Shown here piece by piece: positions 42,650-51,925 of a DNA stretch of 64,000 nt. Position 1 is the stretch's first letter. Every line of letters starts with the position of its first letter. Under the pieces are notes generated by a model, which worked only from the letters and a program-made list of their open reading frames with translations, had not been told where the DNA came from and did no database searches. The stretch is from HGM04593 sp045588345. GTDB taxonomy: Bacteria > Bacteroidota > Bacteroidia > Bacteroidales > Bacteroidaceae. Made by a program: the position numbers and the translations under genes. The stretch is from contig JAZNDZ010000109.1 of assembly GCA_045588345.1 (NCBI GenBank), positions 124,001 through 188,000 of the forward strand. Direction: 5' to 3'.

Positions 42650-43714
42650 TCAGATGGACTTCTTGAAAAATGAGACAATATTGCTGCCGCAATTCTCTTC
42701 GGCAATCTTCACAGCATTCTCAAGACGAGGCGCAGCAATGCCGTCACCTACCACAAGTTTTGGATTGACCTCGACACGAACTGAATCCCAGATGCCCGAA
42801 TCCAGGAACGACTGCAACAGGAGCGCACCGCCCTCAACCAACAGGCTGTTTATTTTCCTGTCGTGAAGACATTCCATTATCTGCGGTATTATATCAACCG
42901 AGAAATCCAACAGCACATGTTCGATATTTTTACCAACGCCACAACTCTTGTTCTCAGTAAATACAACTGTCGGAACAGAACCGTCAAAAAGACGTAGGTT
43001 CATAGGCAGCACTCCTTGCCTGTCGACAACCAGACGTAAAGGAGAACGACCACTCCAATGGCGTACATTCAGTGAAGGATTATCAAGGAGTGCCGTACGG
43101 GTGCCGACCAGTATTGCATCATGTTCTGCACGCAACTTATGCACAAAGACACTGGACACACTATCCGATATCCGCAAAGGTTCTCCCGCGCTACGCAGAC
43201 GGTCGATGTATCCGTCTGAACTTTGAGCCCATTTGAGTGTAACATAAGGACGTTTCTTCTGATGAAAAGTAAAAAAAGCACCATTCAATCGGCGACTTTC
43301 CTCTTCAAGCAACCCCACCGTAACATCAATTCCGGCAGCACGCATTCTATCGATTCCTGCGCCATTAACCTGGGCATTAGAATCGGTTGCTGCAATGACC
43401 ACACGCGCAATGCCGCGCGAAATTATAAGGTCACAACAAGGAGGGGTCTTGCCATAATGCGAACATGGTTCGAGCGTGACATACATCGTAGAACGGGGCA
43501 GAAGCCCACGGTCACACTCCTTGACAGAGTTCACTGCATTCACCTCGGCATGCGGCTGACCTGCCCGTATGTGGTAACCCTCGCCAATGATTCTGCCATC
43601 GCACACGATTACAGCACCCACCATCGGATTGGGCGATGTACTGCCTGCCCCACAACGAGCAAGTTGCAGGGCACGTTTTACATACGTCACATCATCAAGG
43701 CAATAGCGCACCAT
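42650..43714 (-). CDS. ribD: Bifunctional riboflavin biosynthesis protein RibD
   Basis: Catalyses two steps of riboflavin synthesis: deamination of the diaminopyrimidine intermediate, then reduction of the ribosyl chain (354 residues). The N-terminal deaminase domain has the zinc site HAEVNAVNS and EPCSHYGKTPPCCD, plus SPNPMVGAVIV. The C-terminal reductase domain has VTLKWAQSSDGYI, HDAILVGTRTALLDNPSL, PLRLVVDRQG and LLVEGGALLLQSFLDSG. It has its own promoter at 43765-43795, separating it from the porU/porV cluster. Confidence 0.96.
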   Translation of the reverse strand: MVRYCLDDVTYVKRALQLARCGAGSTSPNPMVGAVIVCDGRIIGEGYHIRAGQPHAEVNAVNSVKECDRGLLPRSTMYVTLEPCSHYGKTPPCCDLIISRGIARVVIAATDSNAQVNGAGIDRMRAAGIDVTVGLLEEESRRLNGAFFTFHQKKRPYVTLKWAQSSDGYIDRLRSAGEPLRISDSVSSVFVHKLRAEHDAILVGTRTALLDNPSLNVRHWSGRSPLRLVVDRQGVLPMNLRLFDGSVPTVVFTENKSCGVGKNIEHVLLDFSVDIIPQIMECLHDRKINSLLVEGGALLLQSFLDSGIWDSVRVEVNPKLVVGDGIAAPRLENAVKIAEENCGSNIVSFFKKSI

Positions 43715-43764
43715 ATTTGTAATACATTTTTACCAACTTCACTAAACTAATGACTGCTCCGGCA

Positions 43765-43795
43765 CGAAGATACAAAAAAGAAACACGATAACAAA
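43765..43795 (-). promoter_or_regulatory. Promoter for ribD
   Basis: On the minus strand TTTG (complement of 43792-43795), exactly 19 bases, TATCTTCG (complement of 43765-43772), 50 bases before the ribD start. Confidence 0.7.
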
Positions 43796-43803
43796 ACTGC
43801 AGG

Positions 43804-44643
43804 TCAATGAACAATTATACTCTTGAGTGTTATGACAACAATCTCGCTCGGTACACAAAAACGCACCTTCTTGCGGGATGTTCCCACTCCATTGGTAGTT
43901 ATAACGGTTGTACCCAAAGTTGTCTGGTTGCGCCCACGCAGAAAACGGGTACCATAGGCCGTATTCTTGACAGGGGTATAAAGACCGAACAGGCTTACTT
44001 GGCCGCCATGAGTGTGCCCGGAAAGGACAAGGTCTGCAGTGGATAATGAGCGCTCGGCATAATCGGGAGTATGCACTATAAGTATCACGAATGCGCTATC
44101 ACTTGCCTCATTTACCAAACGAGGTGCTATCGTGTCGACTGCAAACCCGTCACGGACACCGACAAGGAATATCGCGCTACTATCCTTGCACAGTTGTACC
44201 CTTTCATCTGTAAGCAATTCTATACCATACTTGTTCATTGAGCGTTCAATGAGTGCGGCATTCTTCCTTTCGTGGTTGCCAAGCACAGCATACGCACCGT
44301 GTGAGGGTTCTACCACAGACAACGTCGAGAACAGGGCATCAATTGAATCATTGTCAGTTACGTAATCACCTCCCATAAGGAGTATGTCGGGGGCTATATT
44401 CTTGAGACTTCTCACCAGTTTGGGCAGTCTCTTTTTGCCAAAAACACTGGGATAATGAATATCCGAAATAAAAGCGACTTTGTAGCCATCGAAACATGGC
44501 GGAAGTTTTTCACTCTCAACAGTATACTCCTTGATGCGCCCCACGCCGACCGAAGAGAGAGATGCACACGAAGAAATAAGCAGCATTGCCACTGCCAATA
44601 ACATTAAAGATAAACGAGAACTCTGCCGTACTCTCGCCGTCAT
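43804..44643 (-). CDS. Metallophosphoesterase (calcineurin-like)
   Basis: Calcineurin-like phosphoesterase, 279 residues, with a lipoprotein-like signal ending LLISSC. Metal-ligand motifs in order: AFISDIHYPSVFG (Asp, His), LLMGGDYVTD (Asp), AVLGNHERKN (Asn, His), VILIVHTPDYAE (His), LVLSGHTHGGQVSLFG (His-x-His). Resembles the YkuE-type enzymes that act on UDP-sugar lipids or cell-wall precursors; the substrate is unknown. The start overlaps the ispF stop as ATGA. Last gene of the rex-to-ispF run. Confidence 0.9.
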   Translation of the reverse strand: MTARVRQSSRLSLMLLAVAMLLISSCASLSSVGVGRIKEYTVESEKLPPCFDGYKVAFISDIHYPSVFGKKRLPKLVRSLKNIAPDILLMGGDYVTDNDSIDALFSTLSVVEPSHGAYAVLGNHERKNAALIERSMNKYGIELLTDERVQLCKDSSAIFLVGVRDGFAVDTIAPRLVNEASDSAFVILIVHTPDYAERSLSTADLVLSGHTHGGQVSLFGLYTPVKNTAYGTRFLRGRNQTTLGTTVITTNGVGTSRKKVRFCVPSEIVVITLKSIIVH

Positions 44644-45116
44644 TGTTTTTCGATGAGCACCGTCGCGTATGCAGTAATACCCTCCTTCCGGCCCTCAAAA
44701 CCCAACTTCTCAGTTGTAGTAGCCTTAATGGAAAGGCTATCCGGGTCAATTCCAAGCACAGCAGCCATTGTTTCTTGCATAGCAGGGATATGAGGGTTGA
44801 GTTTTGGTGCCTGAGCAGCCACAGTGGAGTCGATATTGCCTATCCTGTAGCCTTTCTCCTTAAGAAGTTCACCGGTACGGCGCAACAGGATTTTGCTGTC
44901 AATATTAAGGAATTCAGCCGATGTATCCGGGAACTGATAGCCGATATCACGCAAATTGGCCGCACCTAAAAGAGCATCACATATTGCGTGTATAAGCACG
45001 TCTGCATCAGAATGCCCGGCAAGCCCGAATTCGTAAGGGATTTTCACACCACCAATCCACAAATCACGATTCTCTACAAAACGGTGGACATCTATTCCAA
45101 AACCTACTCTTATCAT
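44640..45116 (-). CDS. ispF: 2-C-methyl-D-erythritol 2,4-cyclodiphosphate synthase
   Basis: MEP-pathway enzyme of isoprenoid synthesis, a zinc-dependent trimer (158 residues). Signatures: RVGFGIDVHRFVENR with the metal-binding Asp and His, LAGHSDADVLIHAICDALLGA, GDIGYQFPDT-like RDIGYQFPDTSAEF, and IKATTTEKLGFEGRKEGI. It lies 16 bases after porV; porU-porV-ispF is a recurrent order in Bacteroidales. Confidence 0.97.
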   Translation of the reverse strand: MIRVGFGIDVHRFVENRDLWIGGVKIPYEFGLAGHSDADVLIHAICDALLGAANLRDIGYQFPDTSAEFLNIDSKILLRRTGELLKEKGYRIGNIDSTVAAQAPKLNPHIPAMQETMAAVLGIDPDSLSIKATTTEKLGFEGRKEGITAYATVLIEKQ

Positions 45117-45132
45117 ATAAATACAGTTCTGA

Positions 45133-46317
45133 TTAACGTCTGAAAAGGTCTCTCAAGCCGTCCATGTCAAACGACAACGAGAAGCGCAGTGTCTGGTCAA
45201 GCGGATTGCTCTGCGCTGTAGAGATGAGGTAAGCAGCATCGAGCGAGAAAACGCTCATGCGGAAACCGGCACCCAAAGTAAAATATTTGCGGTTGCCTTT
45301 ATACTCGTTTTCGTAGTGATATCCGCCACGTACAGAAAACTGCTGGTTGTAGCAATACTCGACACCTATACCACCATATATTTCCTTAAGTTCTTCACTG
45401 AAACCGCCTGGTGCATCGCTGAACGATTTAAATATACCGGATATGGGCGAAATATCGTTGTACCCGGTACTCTCCAACCATGTCTGATATTCAGAGTAAT
45501 ATGAATTGTCGCCCTCTTCATAGCCATTATCCTCAAGGAACTGCCTGTATGTGGGACGTGTGGGAACCAGGAGTTTGTTTAGGTCGGCACTCACTGAGAT
45601 TGTATTGTACTCGTCAATAGGGATAAGCAGAGATGCTCCAAGACGAAGATTGGTAGGAATGAATTCGTTTGTAGCACCGTCATCATACGAAATTTTTGTA
45701 CCGATATTAGAAATGTTGAGTCCCAGGCCCAGCAGACACTCGCGGTTGCCCATCATCATATACCTGTTGTAATAGAGCGCAATGTCCGCAGCAAAGGCAC
45801 TGCCGGGCGACATATCCTCAGCATAGTTGTATTGCAGGTCACTATGTATGTAGCGCAACGCAATAGCCGCAGAGAATGTTTCGGACAGCATGCGCGAATA
45901 TGCAATATCAACTGCCATTTCGTATGGCTTAATGGTCATCTCGTCCTCAACGAACACCTCGCCAAGCGAGAAATATGTCAACGAAGCACTCACAGCAGAG
46001 TAATCGCCTATACGGTAATATCCGGCAAGATTAATGAGGTCAATATCGCTCACCAACTGCCTCAGCCAAGGGGTGTATGACATTGAAGCACCTGCACGAG
46101 CAATGGTAAAAGGATACTTGGCCGGATTCCAATATTGCGAATTGACATCAGGTTCAGTTGCCACACCCACATCACCAAGGGCACCGGCACGTGCATCGGG
46201 TGCAATTGACAATGAGGTAACACCGGTATATATAGGATTAAACTGTTCTTTTTGGGCAAACAGGTTCAAAGAAAGCATTGCCACAGACAGTATAACCAAG
46301 ACTCTTGATTTTGTCAT
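45133..46317 (-). CDS. porV: T9SS outer-membrane shuttle protein PorV
   Basis: FadL-like outer-membrane barrel of the PorV/PorQ family (394 residues). PorV carries cargo proteins from the T9SS pore to the sortase PorU. A signal peptide is followed by NPIYTGVTSLSIAPDARAGA, GDVGVATEPDVNSQYWNPAK and KYPFTIARAGASMSYTPWL, the typical PorV opening. The C-terminal part has alternating barrel strands (FSVRGGYHYENEYKGNRKYF, GAGFRMSVFSLDAAYLIST). It lies directly after porU, as in P. gingivalis. Confidence 0.94.
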   Translation of the reverse strand: MTKSRVLVILSVAMLSLNLFAQKEQFNPIYTGVTSLSIAPDARAGALGDVGVATEPDVNSQYWNPAKYPFTIARAGASMSYTPWLRQLVSDIDLINLAGYYRIGDYSAVSASLTYFSLGEVFVEDEMTIKPYEMAVDIAYSRMLSETFSAAIALRYIHSDLQYNYAEDMSPGSAFAADIALYYNRYMMMGNRECLLGLGLNISNIGTKISYDDGATNEFIPTNLRLGASLLIPIDEYNTISVSADLNKLLVPTRPTYRQFLEDNGYEEGDNSYYSEYQTWLESTGYNDISPISGIFKSFSDAPGGFSEELKEIYGGIGVEYCYNQQFSVRGGYHYENEYKGNRKYFTLGAGFRMSVFSLDAAYLISTAQSNPLDQTLRFSLSFDMDGLRDLFRR

Positions 46318-46375
46318 CTTATAAAAGTTTTGTCGTTATTTTTTAAACCGTTATATATATAAACTGCGAAACAGG

Positions 46376-49300
46376 TCAATTATTGCCTACAACCACGAAT
46401 TTAATTGTACGCGTAGAGGATTCGGCACCATCCGACACAATATAAGCGCGGGCGAGATACACACCTGTGGGAAGCGGCTGACCGCCCTGGGCTGCACCGT
46501 TCCACTCACATTTGAGAACAAGGCCATCTGACACGCCTGCAACCGTTTTACTCCACAACACCTGACCTTGGAAGTTGAAAACATCTATCCTGGCCTCCAT
46601 TCCGCTCTGCGGCCTGTCATGCGTAAGTTCAAACACAGCGGAAGTACCTTGCACAACAGGAGCCGGATTAAGTCTTAACTGCACAAAATCGGGAGCCAAC
46701 GAAGCGTTGACCGTAAAATTGAGTTTTACTGTAGAAGAATTATTGTAGAGGTCCCATGCACGGAAAATAAGCGAGTGTTCACCCTCTTCCAAAGCATCCA
46801 ACGGCAACATCACTGTGCCTCTCTTGTAATCGCCCACAGCCGGCACAAACAGGTTGTTGAGGTTATATGTATAATGAGGGTTGTTATCTACAATTGCAAT
46901 CATGTCGTGCCCCACTCCATTTCCTATAGTATTTATTCCGTTCTCATCGAATATTTCTGCACACAGGCAAGGCGTTGGATTAACCTCATCGCCGTCCACG
47001 AATGACGGAGTATTGAGATAGAGTTTTATCTCGGGGCCTTTGCCGTCATTGACCATATCCTGCGCAGTTCCGCCAACTACAAAACCGTCATATTTGCCTT
47101 GAGCCATACGCACTTTAAGAGAATCCACAGCAAACAGGTTCAGAGCACCTTGTTCATTACTGTAACTTATATCCATGGGAACAGGAAGTGTTATGGAAAA
47201 GCGCCCGTCCACAATGGAATCACTACCCGAAAAAAGAGACCTGTTGAATGCCGTATAAGAATGACTTCCAAGCCCGGTATTGTCACGGGTATACACCTCT
47301 TCGGCACTGTCGAACAGAGTTGAATATAGAGTTCCGGTAAAATCGTCCATCAACTGCCCGTCTGCATCCACGACACGGCCATTCACTTTAAGGAGCGCAC
47401 CGGCAGAAGCATTGGTCCCAGTATCTGCCGCAACACCGTTGAATTCATCGACAACAACACGGTACTCAGGTGTTTTCAGCCGCAAGGCCGGGTCGCCCAG
47501 CAGCACAAACTGCAATTTGTTGACACTATAATCGCTGCCCGCCGTTACTACATTGCATTTAGCACGCCTTACAGCATCGCCCACAGACATCTTTTCCCCA
47601 CTATTCACAGAAGATAGAATCTCTGTCATGAAGGCTTTGTTTATAACCGAATTATAACTCTGCAATACCGTTCGCGTGGTAGTAAGCAGACCTATAGCTG
47701 CGCCATTCGGGTTCAATATCGCAGTCTCAGCAACAGAATTGTCGCCTATGTCAAACGGACCGATATCACACGATGCAGTTACCCAGAAAGGCACACGTGG
47801 GGAATTTACAGCCGCCATGTCCGATGCTTTCCACACCATTTCATGCGACAGGAGATTTGCACTGCCATGACCTGAATAGTTCATTATGAGCGCTCCTTTG
47901 TCCATGCGGTCACGAATAGCCTTGGTAACTGCAGGGTAACGAACACCGGTCGCTGTTGGCTCACAGGGATAATCATCCCAATAAATCCTTTCCACGACAT
48001 ATTGCGGGAAGTATTGTTCCATTACAGCCGCCACCACATCAGCATCCTTCATGTGCTGGTTAGGCATATTGTCATCACCGTCATCGGCAAGCAAAGAAAC
48101 CACATTCTGCCATGAGCCGGCATTGCCGTTCTCCATATATGATATAAGTTTGTCAACAACGGCATTAGCGTCTTTGGCGCTTTGTACCGGCAAGCGGCCT
48201 ATGCCTATATCCACCTTGTCGCGTGAATGATTGCCGCCTTCGTCATCATCAAGAAAGCCCATATAATCCTCAAGCACATAGGATTGGATTGCATCGACGG
48301 AGTTCAAGGATTCGTAGCACAACAGATAATCCTCCTGAGTACGTTTAGGGAATGTTATGAGACGGTTATCGAAGCAGGCATCGCCCATAAGAAGAAGATA
48401 TTTGGGAGCATCGTCTGCCGTTTCTGCGCGGTCATAGAGCATCTTCATCAAACGGCGATAGGCTGTTACGTCAGGCGTACCTGATGAGAACTCGTTATAG
48501 ACCTGCTGAGCCGTGACAACTTGTACGGTCAGCCCGTCATGCACACGGTGCGCCTCGGCAAGACGTTCAGCCGCAACCGTATACTTTCCGTTTGAGGGCA
48601 CAATTATCACCATATCGGTCTTGCCCATCGCATGCAAGTTCTGATTAGGGACATCACCCATAACCGACACGGAGGGAAAACTGCCCTTGACATTCAGTGC
48701 AACAAGGTTGGCATTATAACTTGCTGGACCGGACACAGAATACACATCGCCGTCAAGAGTTCCGGCAAGTTGCCTGATTGACGAGGCATCAGAAACATCC
48801 CAAACTCTTGTATCGGCATTACAACCCGAAATCTTGAAGACCGCATCGCTCTTGGACGCAGAACCGCGAAACAGTGTTTGGGAACCGTAAAGAGCCAGAT
48901 TACGGACAAAAGTCAGACTTATATAGTCAAGTGCACCGGTGACAACGTTATTCGTGACAGACTGGGTGAGTTGAACTACCGGGTTGTCGCCAAGACCCTC
49001 ATTGACAGCGAACTTGGACGATGCAAATTTACCGAGTTCACCCGATACGGTAGTTCCCACTGCAAGTGTTCCCACATTGCTCTCGCCTATTTTTACAGAT
49101 ACTGTAGAACGTTCGATGCCATTTGTGGCAAATGAAACCTCAAGTATCCCTTCCTGTTGCACGACACCGGTAACAGGCAGTTTGTATCTCATTGTACGGC
49201 CATACGAATAATCATAGTCATCGACCAGTTCGCGCCCATAAGAACAAAGGCTCTTTGCATCGTTCTCGTATAGGACATAATCCTTGAATGTTGTGTACTC

Positions 49301-50116
49301 ACGCTCCGAAGTTGATGACATTGTTTCGACAGGGAACTCCATTGGAGTTTCCACCTCGGTGAGAAAATAGCAGCCATACTCGGAGTAGACATTCTGTGAA
49401 CGCAAATAACGGCCTGCGGTGTAGTTCCAGTTCAACACGCCATTGGCATAAAAGAGCACATACCCATTTTCACGCCACAAAGGCACCTCGCAAAGGTCAT
49501 CTGTAAGGCCGGCAATGTCCGTTTCGGGCAGGATGTGGCCTCCATAACCATAAAGGGCGACTTTTGAGGGGTTCCGGAAGCCCATCTCCTTTAGTTCCTT
49601 GTCGGTTATCTTGTGTACTCCATTCTCTTTGACCGATATTCTCACCCACTTGCCTGATGCAAGAACGGAGTTGGGGGCATAGCGCTCAACTGCAGTGCGG
49701 ACCACATTACGGGCCTTAGCCGGAGCAGGCACTCTGCTTATCGCCAATTTATACGAACCGATGCGATAGTAGACACCGTCACGCATTATCACAGGCAAGA
49801 AACTCACATCCAGTTGCGGCTGCTTTGCCTGGATACCGACATGACATTCAGCAACCGGATGTTCGGGCAAAGAAGGGTATTTTTCCTTAAGGGAATAGCG
49901 GGCAATCTCCTCCGATGTCATTCTGAAATATTCCGGATACTCTACTTGGGCAGAATAACTGTACGACGCATAATCGGCCGGCAACTCCACTACAGAACTG
50001 CACACGGGCAACAGTGAGTCGCCTTTGGACGACGACCAGTCTATATCCACAAACTGCGCCTGCAAGGCAAACGGCAGCAACATATATAGTGCAAAAAATA
50101 TCCTTCTCATTCTCAT
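46376..50116 (-). CDS. porU: T9SS C-terminal signal peptidase / sortase PorU
   Basis: Surface sortase of type IX secretion (1246 residues): cleaves the C-terminal signal of cargo and joins the protein to anionic lipopolysaccharide. It has a signal peptide, an N-terminal beta-rich region (ASGKWVRISVKENGVHKI and MGFRNPSKVALYGYGG are typical), a gingipain-type peptidase C25 domain in the middle with the catalytic His in NYSGHGSANLL (about residue 750) and Cys in VTASCDIGPFD (about 780), and a C-terminal Ig-like domain ending in a sorting-tail-like module. It starts 4 bases after the upstream hydrolase gene ends. Confidence 0.95.
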   Translation of the reverse strand: MRMRRIFFALYMLLPFALQAQFVDIDWSSSKGDSLLPVCSSVVELPADYASYSYSAQVEYPEYFRMTSEEIARYSLKEKYPSLPEHPVAECHVGIQAKQPQLDVSFLPVIMRDGVYYRIGSYKLAISRVPAPAKARNVVRTAVERYAPNSVLASGKWVRISVKENGVHKITDKELKEMGFRNPSKVALYGYGGHILPETDIAGLTDDLCEVPLWRENGYVLFYANGVLNWNYTAGRYLRSQNVYSEYGCYFLTEVETPMEFPVETMSSTSEREYTTFKDYVLYENDAKSLCSYGRELVDDYDYSYGRTMRYKLPVTGVVQQEGILEVSFATNGIERSTVSVKIGESNVGTLAVGTTVSGELGKFASSKFAVNEGLGDNPVVQLTQSVTNNVVTGALDYISLTFVRNLALYGSQTLFRGSASKSDAVFKISGCNADTRVWDVSDASSIRQLAGTLDGDVYSVSGPASYNANLVALNVKGSFPSVSVMGDVPNQNLHAMGKTDMVIIVPSNGKYTVAAERLAEAHRVHDGLTVQVVTAQQVYNEFSSGTPDVTAYRRLMKMLYDRAETADDAPKYLLLMGDACFDNRLITFPKRTQEDYLLCYESLNSVDAIQSYVLEDYMGFLDDDEGGNHSRDKVDIGIGRLPVQSAKDANAVVDKLISYMENGNAGSWQNVVSLLADDGDDNMPNQHMKDADVVAAVMEQYFPQYVVERIYWDDYPCEPTATGVRYPAVTKAIRDRMDKGALIMNYSGHGSANLLSHEMVWKASDMAAVNSPRVPFWVTASCDIGPFDIGDNSVAETAILNPNGAAIGLLTTTRTVLQSYNSVINKAFMTEILSSVNSGEKMSVGDAVRRAKCNVVTAGSDYSVNKLQFVLLGDPALRLKTPEYRVVVDEFNGVAADTGTNASAGALLKVNGRVVDADGQLMDDFTGTLYSTLFDSAEEVYTRDNTGLGSHSYTAFNRSLFSGSDSIVDGRFSITLPVPMDISYSNEQGALNLFAVDSLKVRMAQGKYDGFVVGGTAQDMVNDGKGPEIKLYLNTPSFVDGDEVNPTPCLCAEIFDENGINTIGNGVGHDMIAIVDNNPHYTYNLNNLFVPAVGDYKRGTVMLPLDALEEGEHSLIFRAWDLYNNSSTVKLNFTVNASLAPDFVQLRLNPAPVVQGTSAVFELTHDRPQSGMEARIDVFNFQGQVLWSKTVAGVSDGLVLKCEWNGAAQGGQPLPTGVYLARAYIVSDGAESSTRTIKFVVVGNN

Positions 50117-50120
50117 ATCA

Positions 50121-50735
50121 TTACCTTACATGAAAGTCTAAAACCTTTTCACCTTCCAAAAAGCCTTTAAGGTGTGTCCCGATGGAAACAGGGCCACTGC
50201 CGGCCGGTGTACCTGTAAAAACAAGATCGCCCGTCTTCAATGTACAGAAACGGCTTATATATGCAATTATCTCATCCACCTTGAACAGCATTTGCGCAGT
50301 AGTGGCACTCTGCACAACATTGTCATCTATGGACAGGCTGAACTGCACATTATCAATGTCATATTTCTCCACCGGACGGAACTCGCCAAGCACAGCAGAA
50401 CCGTCAAACCCCTTGCTCAGTTCCCAGGGAGCACCGGCTGCAATAAAATTGCGTTGCATGTCCCGGGCCGTAAAGTCAATGCCGACTGTTATTGCATCGT
50501 AATAACGGTGAGCAAAACGGGCAGGAATACTCTTGCCCAGCCTGTTTATACGAACCACAACCTCGGCCTCATAATCCACGCGCCCAAGAAAATCGGGCAC
50601 ATAGAAATGCTTGCCGTTCTTGATTATGGCAGAGTCCGGTTTCATGAATATCATAGGCGCTGAAGGTTTTTCAACAGTCCCGTCAAATTCAAGAGCGTGT
50701 TCCGCATAGTTCTTTCCTACTGCTATTATCTTCAT
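50121..50735 (-). CDS. Fumarylacetoacetate hydrolase family protein
   Basis: FAH-family enzyme (204 residues), a metal-dependent C-C hydrolase or decarboxylase of small acyl pyruvates and oxaloacetate-like acids. Motifs: GKNYAEHALEF, PMIFMKPDSAIIKNG, DYEAEVVVRINRLGKSIP with the two metal-binding Glu, GIDFTARDMQRN, and GDLVFTGTPAGSGPVSIG. Its length matches short acylpyruvase-type members. It overlaps the rex stop by 4 bases and precedes porU by 4 bases. The exact substrate is not readable. Confidence 0.9.
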   Translation of the reverse strand: MKIIAVGKNYAEHALEFDGTVEKPSAPMIFMKPDSAIIKNGKHFYVPDFLGRVDYEAEVVVRINRLGKSIPARFAHRYYDAITVGIDFTARDMQRNFIAAGAPWELSKGFDGSAVLGEFRPVEKYDIDNVQFSLSIDDNVVQSATTAQMLFKVDEIIAYISRFCTLKTGDLVFTGTPAGSGPVSIGTHLKGFLEGEKVLDFHVR

Positions 50736-51406
50736 TTCAACAGAATATCATTTTTGTCATGAGTATCTTCCAACTCTTCAAGACGGTTGAACATCAACGA
50801 AAGGTGCGCATACAGCGACGTATTCTGCACCACAATATTCTCGGGGACACGAATGCGCAAAGGGGTAAAGTTCCAAATGGCCTTTATTCCCCACACCACC
50901 ATTTTGTCAGCAACCTCCTGGGCACGGTCAATGGGCACTGTGAGAACTCCGATTTTTACATTATAGCGTTTTATTTTGGCTTCAAGGTCATTTATGTGAT
51001 AGACAGGAATACCGCCCACGCTGTGACCCACCACACGGGGGCTTGTATCGAATGCAGCCACAACCTCAAGACCAAACTGCTTCAGGCCGGCATCATTCAG
51101 CAACGCACTTCCCAGACGGCCTGCTCCGAAAAGAAAAGCCTTGTGCATACGTGTGAAACCAAGGAAATCTTCAAGAACGTCGAGCAGATTGTCAATCTCA
51201 TAGCCCACACGTGTACGTCCCACAATGTTCACACATGACAGGTCTTTGGCAATCTGCGATGCCACGATGTTCGTCTCCTTTGAAAGACGTGTGGACGAGA
51301 CATACTGCTCGCCACGCTGCTTCAGCAAACGACACACCGAAAGATACCAGGGCAGACGGCGCAAGGTGGGTTCGGGAACTTTATCTACTTTTGTTATCAT
51401 GACCAT
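50732..51406 (-). CDS. rex: Redox-sensing transcriptional repressor Rex
   Basis: NADH/NAD+ sensing repressor (224 residues). The N-terminal winged helix has LPWYLSVCRLLKQRGEQYVS and SKETNIVASQIAKDLSCV; then the Rossmann fold with FLFGAGRLGSALL, VVAAFDTSPRVVGHSVGGIP and the C-terminal swapped helix. Starts at 51406 (MVMITK) or 51400. First gene of a packed run continuing through porU, porV and ispF. A Rex-box match lies upstream at 51473-51488, suggesting autoregulation. Confidence 0.95.
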   Translation of the reverse strand: MVMITKVDKVPEPTLRRLPWYLSVCRLLKQRGEQYVSSTRLSKETNIVASQIAKDLSCVNIVGRTRVGYEIDNLLDVLEDFLGFTRMHKAFLFGAGRLGSALLNDAGLKQFGLEVVAAFDTSPRVVGHSVGGIPVYHINDLEAKIKRYNVKIGVLTVPIDRAQEVADKMVVWGIKAIWNFTPLRIRVPENIVVQNTSLYAHLSLMFNRLEELEDTHDKNDILLK

Positions 51407-51472
51407 TATATTCGCGCGCGAAATATTTTGTATCTATATTAACGTAACAAAAATACTGTTATTTTGTGAAGG

Positions 51473-51488
51473 TGTGAAATTTGTCACA
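51473..51488. promoter_or_regulatory. Probable Rex operator
   Basis: TGTGA-N6-TCACA with AATTTG in the middle; in an 18-base window it agrees with the known Rex box TTGTGAAATATTTCACAA at 15 of 18 positions. It sits in the divergent region between rex (starts 51406, minus) and the SUI1 gene (starts 51533, plus). Confidence 0.65.
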
Positions 51489-51497
51489 AAAATATTG

Positions 51498-51505
51498 TAC
51501 CTTAG
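51498..51505 (+). promoter_or_regulatory. Possible -7 box for SUI1-type gene
   Basis: TACCTTAG resembles TAnnTTTG; it lies 27 bases before the start codon. The Rex-box match lies just upstream and would cover the place of the -33 box. Confidence 0.4.
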
Positions 51506-51532
51506 CACTCGACAAAAGAAAAAGAAAACACT

Positions 51533-51877
51533 ATGGCAACAAAGAAAAACGATTGGAAAGAGAGGCTGAACATAGTATACTCCACCAACCCCAATTTCCA
51601 ATATTCCACCGATGAAATGGAGGAAAATGAGACCATACCCAAGCAACAGCAGAAACTGAGGGTGAGCATTGAGAAGAACCACAGAGGAGGAAAAACCGTA
51701 ACACTTGTAAAGAATTTCACCGGCACCGCAGAAGACATGAAGGAACTTGGCAAGATATTGAAGACAAAATGCGGTGTAGGCGGCAGTGTCAAGGACGGTG
51801 AAATCATTGTACAGGGCGACTTTAAGGAGAAAGTCATTGATATACTTAAAAAAGAGGGATATACACAGACAAAATAA
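51533..51877 (+). CDS. SUI1/YciH-type translation initiation factor
   Basis: Homologue of eukaryotic eIF1 (SUI1/YciH family), 114 residues. The C-terminal part has the family core: RVSIEKNHRGGKTVTLVKNF, then LGKILKTKCGVGGSVKDGEI and VQGDFKEKVIDILKKEGY. The N-terminal 45 residues are charged and variable. In bacteria these proteins influence start-site fidelity; the precise role is unclear. It stands alone, divergent from rex. Confidence 0.93.
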   Translation: MATKKNDWKERLNIVYSTNPNFQYSTDEMEENETIPKQQQKLRVSIEKNHRGGKTVTLVKNFTGTAEDMKELGKILKTKCGVGGSVKDGEIIVQGDFKEKVIDILKKEGYTQTK

Positions 51878-51889
51878 CCTTATTTTTAT

Positions 51890-51897
51890 TATCTTCG
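51890..51897 (+). promoter_or_regulatory. Promoter -7 box for pyrE operon
   Basis: TATCTTCG, 28 bases before the pyrE start. No TTTG is present 19-21 bases upstream. Confidence 0.45.
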
Positions 51898-51925
51898 CAT
51901 TCAGAACACAAAAAACATAAATAAT

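Noticed and set aside
51411..51422. Palindrome TTCGCGCGCGAA before rex
   Set aside because: Eye-catching but adjacent to the rex start with no match to a known operator; the TGTGA-N6-TCACA site upstream is the better Rex site.
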